In this document: in pieces, positions 58,745-64,000 of the stretch
How the letters are laid out: each line of letters begins with the position of its first letter
Position numbering within the stretch: position 1 is the stretch's first letter
NCBI GenBank assembly: GCA_016617855.1
Contig: JAECUM010096238.1
Location: 62,001 to 126,000 of the forward strand
Reading direction: 5' to 3'
DNA length: 64,000 nt
Origin: Megalonaias nervosa
Lineage: Eukaryota > Mollusca > Bivalvia > Unionida > Unionidae
Made by a program: the position numbers and the translations under genes
Notes under the pieces: model-generated
Told to the model about the DNA's origin: nothing
The model's input: only the letters and a program-made list of their open reading frames with translations
The model's database searches: none

Positions 58745-60837
58745 CGTCAACAGTCTGATTCAGGAAAAGTACTGTTACCACAAAATCCAAATTCTCAACT
58801 ATCCTGTTCAATAGTGTCTACAACCTCAGCATCTATGCAAGATCATGTAGCAAAAGAAGACACATTAAAAGCAGAAATTATTTGGACATTGCATACAATA
58901 GATAAACACTGCAGCTTTTCATCAAATTCTGGAATAGCAAAAGTATTCCAGTACATGTTTCCTGATAGTGCAGTTGCCAAAAAGTTCGGTCTTTCAGACA
59001 GGAAAACATCATATTTGGCTTCATTTGGATTGGCTCCATATTTTACATCTCTTTTGGAGGATCTGATAAAATGTGAAGAGTTTGTTTTGCTCTTTGATGA
59101 GAGCATGAATGATGTCCTTCACACTAAACAAATGGATTTCCATGTTCGTTTTTGGGATCAGGGCACAGTCAAAACCAGGTATTTAACATCGAACTTCCTT
59201 GGTTATTGTACTGCCTCAGATATGGTCTCAGCATTTGAATCTGTGACAGCAAACCTGAATTTGAACAATTTGATTCAGTTATCTATGGATGGGCCAAATG
59301 TTAATTGGACTTTTTATAAGAAGATTGATTCTGCTCTGGCCACTGAACATGGTGTCACATTGTTAAATGCAGGAAGTTGTTCACTTCACAAGGTCCATGC
59401 ATTAGATAAAATTCTGAGATCTCTTTTCCAGCTTTTTCACGACACACCAGCAAGAAGAGAAGATTTTGTAAATGTCACTGGTACTTCCACCTTTCCTCTT
59501 CAGTTCTGCAAACACAGGTGGTTAGAGAACACCACTGTTGCTCAGAGGGCTTTAAATCTGATGGAACCTTTAAGAAAATATGTTGGTGAGGTAATGAAAT
59601 CAAGTGTTTCTGACCCGAAGACCGAGTCCTTTAAGATCGTGAAAGAAGCCCTTTTGAAGGATGAATTTTTGGCACCATAGTTGGCATTCTTTATTTCACT
59701 TTCCAAGCATGTTGAGCCCTACCTTACAGAATACCAAACTGATGCACCGATGCTACAATTTGCTCATCATGATCTAAATGCTATTGCCATAGGTCTTCTA
59801 AAGAGGTTTGTTATCCCAAAAGAGATTGAGGAAATCAAAACGACAAAAGACATGGTTATATTTCAAGTGACTGACCCATTAAATCATGTAAGCAGACACA
59901 AGGTTGCCATTGGCTTTGTAGCAGAGTCTATGATTAATGAACTAAAAAAGGCAAAAAAAGTGAGTGAGCTACAAATCTTAGCATTTAAGGATGCATGCAA
60001 AAGTATTCTTGTTTGTTTTGCTGACAAATTCCTCACAAAATCTCCACTTCACTATGGTTTAGTGAAAGACATGGCATGCCTTGACCCAGCTGCCATTTTA
60101 GAAAGTAAAGCACAAGCAGAGGCTAAATTGTAGAGAATCATGCTCTCATTAGTCAGCAAGAGAAAGTTCAATATCAGTTGTTGTGATGCTGTTCTTAATG
60201 AGTTTTCAGCATTTGTTGACTCGGCCATTAGCAATGGATCACTTGGTGCTTTCTCAAGAAAGACCGAACGTATTGACACTTTTCTTTATGACAGGCTTGC
60301 TCATCAGCAGCAACATTCCAACCTTTAGCAAGTTGTCAAGACCTTGCTTCTCTTGTCACATGGGCAAGCCACTGTTGAGAGGGGGCAATAAATAAAGAAG
60401 TTGAAGAGATAAATATAGCAGAAAGAACTTTGATTGCCAAAAGGATCATTATTGATGCCGTTAGAGCTGCTGGTGGAATCAATAAAGTTGAAATCACCCC
60501 AAGGCTGCTTATCAGTGCCAGCAGTGCATACAGCAGGTATGAAGTGTTTCTTCAAGATGAGAAGAAAAAAAAGGAGACTGAGACAACCAATAGGAAAAGA
60601 AAAGCATTGGATGAGGAAATCATGGGCTTTGAAAAGAAAAAAATCAGCACTAACTTATGATATAGAAACATTGAACAGTTTAGCTGATGACTATGCATTA
60701 AAAGCTGAACATCAAAGGGATCTTACTTTCATCAACACATCAAATAGCTTAAGGACATCTGTGAAAAAAAACTGGAAGAACAGTTGGATCTGGACAAGCA
60801 GATTGATGATAAACTAGAAGCATTGAAATATGTCTGA
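58745..60837 (+). pseudogene. hAT transposase, exon 2 (catalytic and dimerisation domains), mutated
   Basis: One frame runs from the acceptor at 58744 through the catalytic region. Landmarks: LLFDESMND (first Asp), SMDGPNVNW (second Asp), GSCSLHKVHAL (the C-x2-H of the hAT insertion domain), CKHRWLE (R-W), and SHGQATVERG (catalytic Glu and dimerisation motif near 60356-60385). The frame is broken by TAG at 59678, 60131 and 60326, by a small deletion at about 60385 and by shifts in A-runs near 60640 and 60768. It ends at TGA 60835 after a Lys/Leu-rich coil. Length, about 770 residues with exon 1, is in the hAT range. It is not functional as read here. Confidence 0.82.
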
Positions 60838-60875
60838 ATTTTGTATGACACTTTGTGCAATGTATATTGCTCTGC

Positions 60876-60914
<39 letters not shown>

Positions 60915-61540
60915 TGAGTATATATAAATGATTTAACCTTTCAATGCTTTGTTCATTTAGATCTTACCTTGCTAAGGTTGTGGAAAAAAGTTCAAATCAT
61001 ATTATTAAAAATAATGTAAAATTGATGAGTATGCTGTTAATTGTGTGCATGAAAGTCTGAACACTGCATTTCTTTGAACCTAAAAAGTTTTCAAAAAGGC
61101 CTTAAAAAACCTAAAAAAAAGCCTAAAATTTTTAGATCAGAAATTGCTACTAACCCTGAGTGGTGTATATTTCTGTGGTTTAAGTAAAACAATAAAGAAT
61201 ATTTGTTCTTAGTAAACATTCAGAAATAGAAAGTGTTCTTATATTTAATATGAACCAGGTGAAAAGCATGTTGCTCTTCATCTTTGCATTCAGCTTTTTA
61301 CTGTTACTGAAAGTAATCTATGTGAAAGGTTTAATTCTGCATAGCAATCAGTCATTGATAACATATTATAAATTGATTTCCCTTGAGAGTATTTCCTGTA
61401 TACCAAGTTAGTGTTATAAAATTTCTCCTTAATATACATTCCCCAATCACATTACATTAGGAATATTTGCCAGCTACCTCACGAATTCAGCCCTGCTGAA
61501 AGATGAAAATCGTCTTTTCCTGTGAATCTCATATATAGAC

Positions 61541-62157
61541 AAAGGGCAGTAACTCTTTCCCATTACCTCCCCTTGCCAATGCCAACTTTTGGTAGTTTTC
61601 AGCTTCACTGCTGTACTGATAACATTGCACATTTTACCTCCGACAACCCAAGCCATTTTAGTGTTCAGATTGGACCATCCAGCTTTTGGGATTTATTATG
61701 TGGAAGAATCATTCTCATGCAGGTTGTATACATGATTTTTACAATTTCTGCCAAATTTTAGTGACCTTGTAATATGATTTTGTAATTAACGAAAACAGCA
61801 GAACCATGATATTTATTCACAGCTGGAATGTAGGCTACCAATGGATAGATAGTGTAGACTACTAATGGATGGAAAGTAGGCTACTTGTGGTTGGAAAGGA
61901 GGTTACTTATGGTTGATCATTGCATAATTTGATTATAATGTACAGTGCACAAAGAGACTTTACTGTAGTTCTTTTTTTTTCACATTTTTCTGAGTGTCAA
62001 ATGAGTCTAGGCAACTGCATATTGCAAGTCACCTCACCCAGATTGGCAAGGGCTCAGAAAATTAAGTTTTATTCCTGAGAGTTAGTAGAATGGGGAATGG
62101 ATGTAGCATGGATAAAATAGGTGGAGGGGAGGTAATTGGCAAGAGTTACTGCCCTTT
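61541..62157. mobile_element. Foldback element with about 37-bp arms
   Basis: aaagggcagtaactctttcc cattacctccccttgcc (61541-61577) faces its near complement at 62120-62157 (ggtggaggggaggtaattgg caagagttactgcccttt). The interior has loose repeats of 'aatggatggaaagtaggcta ctt' near 61830-61915 and no gene. It is a probable MITE; target duplications were not resolved. The 375 bases before it (61165-61540) hold nothing recognisable. Confidence 0.6.
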
Positions 62158-62170
62158 CTCCACAGGTTCA

Positions 62171-62171
62171 C

Positions 62172-62208
<37 letters not shown>

Positions 62209-64000
62209 CTTTCTTTAATGAGGATAACACATTTGGTCATGACTGACCCATCTGCCATGTGGTCCTCAGTTTTGTAATTGGCAGTGTTTAAATTCTTTTT
62301 TTACAACATCATGCACATAATCAGGTATCGTCGCACGCTCATTCATACATATTTAACATGGCTGACTGTGTAACTATACTGGGAAACATATACACATATG
62401 AACAATATTCTCTACACAGGTACATACATTTCAGCATAAATCATACGTATTATATATATCGAATAAGATCTGGACATATTTTATTTATGGATATAATGAT
62501 AAAGTTTTCAATTCAGAGCCATTAATATGTCATTCCCGCTGATCAAGAAAGAATTTCGTTAACGATATTTCAAAGGAAACAAGGGAATTGGAATTACATA
62601 TCCTCAGTATTAATAAATTCCATACAGTAGGTGCTGATACAGTAAATGAGGTTTTGTAATGATTGGTTTTCGATCATGGAATCTGGAGATTGTTGTTAGT
62701 CGTCGATCGGAGATTATGCTCAGTATTTGTTGATCTTAGTTCAGTTAGGTTAGAGATATAATCTGGAGAAAGATCATTTAAAGACTTATATGTCATGATT
62801 CCTTTAAAATAAAGAATACGTTTTTGTATAGGTAGCCATTGCAGACGCAAAAACAAATCATTCAGGGGAGTCATAACAGGAAGTTTCAGTATTATTCGGG
62901 CTGCCTTATTCTGGAGTTTATCAATTCTGGACAAATTATAATTGGATGTGTTTCCCCATATGGTACAGCTTTATTCTATCAGTGGTAGTATATATCCCGC
63001 AAAATAAAGTTCAAGGGATTGGGGAGGTGGAAATTTCAAAAGCAATTTTAACAGAATTATTCTTTTGACTACCATTGCACATAGGTAATCGTTATGTACA
63101 TTCCAGCTGAGATGTTGATCAATGTAGACACCAAGAATTTTTTTATTTTTGACAATAGATACGTCTAAGCCATTTTGAGTTAGAAGTAAATCCATGTTAG
63201 TAGATAGACGCTGCCTTGTTCCGATTGTCATACATTTTGTTTTAGAGATATTAATATGCATTTTGTTTTGATGACACCAAACATATATCTTTTTGAGGTC
63301 GATTTGAAGTTTACTTTTAATGGAGTCCAGATAAATACAATGTAGAGTCATCAGTGAAAAGATCTGTGTTAGAGTGCGCGGATACAAGGCTAAATCATTG
63401 ATAAATAGTAGAAAAAGAAGAGGCCCTAATATAGATCCTTGAGGAACACCACTTAAGATATGACTTGGTTCGGAAGTATATTTGCCCGTGCAAACAACCT
63501 GGTGTCTGTTAGAGAGATACAATGTGAACCAGGCAACTGAGTTTGAAGAAAACTTGTTGGCTGAAAGTTTTTTAATGAGCACCGAATGGTCAATCAAATT
63601 GAATGCTTTTTTTTTAATGAATGAAAATTGCGCCAGTAAGTTTGGCTGATTCTACTGCTAGTAGCCATTGGTCTATAAGTTTTGTCAGTGCAGTTTGACA
63701 TGAATGATTCTGTAGAAAACCTGATTGTGATTTATAGAGGAGTTGGTACTTGTCAAGATATCTGAAAATATGCTTGCTGACATGTTTTTCAATAATTTTT
63801 GAAAGTACAGATGGAACAGATATGGGTCATTCTTTTCATTTCCTTTGTAAGTTGTGAATACTTTTGCTCACTTCAGTCTCTCTGGGAATTTACAGGAAGT
63901 GATACTACAGTTTATTAATTCTTTCAATGACTCCGAGATTGATAAAGCCGACATTTTCAGAGTTTTGGTGTGAATTCCATCTAGACCAGCTGATTTGTTT
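62171..64000 (-). mobile_element. Non-LTR retrotransposon (CR1/L2/Jockey-like LINE), 3' part
   Basis: The element reads on the minus strand from beyond the right edge to a (TTA)n tail at 62207-62172. Before the tail is a 3' UTR with attaaagaaagtttatta and a block complementary to cagatgggtcagtcatgacc. Its ORF2 remnants are at 62530-64000. A trinucleotide tail and C-terminal RT order fit CR1/L2-type LINEs. Target duplications were not resolved. It is in the LMTK intron, antisense to that gene. Confidence 0.85.
62530..64000 (-). pseudogene. LINE ORF2 reverse transcriptase, frameshifted
   Basis: On the minus strand, in order: ISVPSVLSKIIEKHVSKHIF with L-Y-K-S-Q-S-G-F-L-Q-N-H-S-C-Q-T-A-L (RT finger/palm region, 63850-63660); IDHSVLIKKL; LSGVPQGSILGPLLFLLFIN (63470-63410); a catalytic Asp-Asp box readable as LFTDDSTLYL at about 63335-63360 in a shifted frame; SKTKCMTIG; and finally LQNKAARIILKLP with LFLRLQWLPI and YKSLNDLSPDYI. 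Several stops and compensating indels occur. It encodes the polymerase that copies the element's RNA at a nicked target. The 5' part and endonuclease are outside the window. Confidence 0.85.

Larger units (their letters stand above)
57599..61158 (+). mobile_element. hAT-superfamily transposon, complete but inactivated
   Basis: The ends cagggttcgtag and its counterpart (complement cagggttagtag) ending at 61158 are flanked by agtggt at 57593-57598 and 61159-61164. CAGGG termini and the encoded protein are hAT features, but the duplication reads as 6 bp rather than the usual 8. Sub-terminal zones on both sides are rich in short 'agcctaaaa' repeats, likely transposase binding sites. It is inserted in the 33-bp minisatellite in LMTK intron 4. 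A (TG)n tract lies at 60877-60911. Confidence 0.86.

Noticed and set aside
58843..59106. 87-codon minus-strand frame
   Set aside because: It is the shadow of the hAT transposase exon on the opposite strand.
56316..64000. Further LMTK kinase exons (HRDLA-type catalytic loop, DFG)
   Set aside because: None seen on the plus strand; this stretch is an array, hAT element, foldback and LINE, so the next exon must lie beyond the window.

Overview
This window is animal nuclear DNA. Genes are split by long introns with GT..AG splice sites, the bulk is AT-rich non-coding sequence, and it is full of tandem repeats and decayed transposons. Two tRNA-headed SINE families, one with a 3' body of a type common in molluscs, together with the intron sizes, suggest a marine lophotrochozoan, most likely a mollusc. 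The species cannot be fixed from the sequence, and there are no bacterial or organellar features.

Two conserved genes can be rebuilt exon by exon, lying head to head. On the minus strand is a cytohesin-type ARF guanine-nucleotide exchange factor. Its first three coding exons (35112-35064, 20434-20361, 12549-12482) join in phase and encode the N-terminal tail and coiled coil; the Sec7 and PH exons must lie left of base 1. On the plus strand is a lemur tyrosine kinase (LMTK/AATK family). Its first four coding exons (38108-38212, 47432-47624, 48056-48126, 56188-56315) encode the transmembrane segment, a juxtamembrane linker, the glycine loop and the beta3-lysine/alphaC part of the kinase; the rest lies right of base 64000. 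About 3 kb between the two starts holds the presumed promoters, a LINE scrap and a hAT scrap.

Everything else recognisable is repetitive. From 1 to 35 kb (the cytohesin side): a 49-bp satellite, two SINE families plus a third tRNA-headed SINE, three copies of one MITE, many minisatellites, and two pogo/Tigger-like elements of one family (8671-12214 and 27528-29514), the first carrying a second pogo-like element nested inside it. From 38 to 64 kb (the LMTK introns): a deleted piggyBac (40400-41473), a third pogo relic, an inverted pair of dispersed repeats, a long-TIR element (46285-47113), a Kolobok-type element with a THAP-domain relic (49477-52741), a complete but mutated hAT element (57599-61158), and a CR1/L2/Jockey-like LINE running off the right edge.

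The most striking pattern is that four DNA transposons (piggyBac, long-TIR element, Kolobok, hAT) each sit inside a different pre-existing minisatellite array. I found no convincing new functional system. The most notable leads are that association, three amber codons at probable glutamine sites in the hAT transposase, a G-quadruplex motif just after the first cytohesin splice donor, and an unrecognised 78-codon reading frame at 7705-7941.
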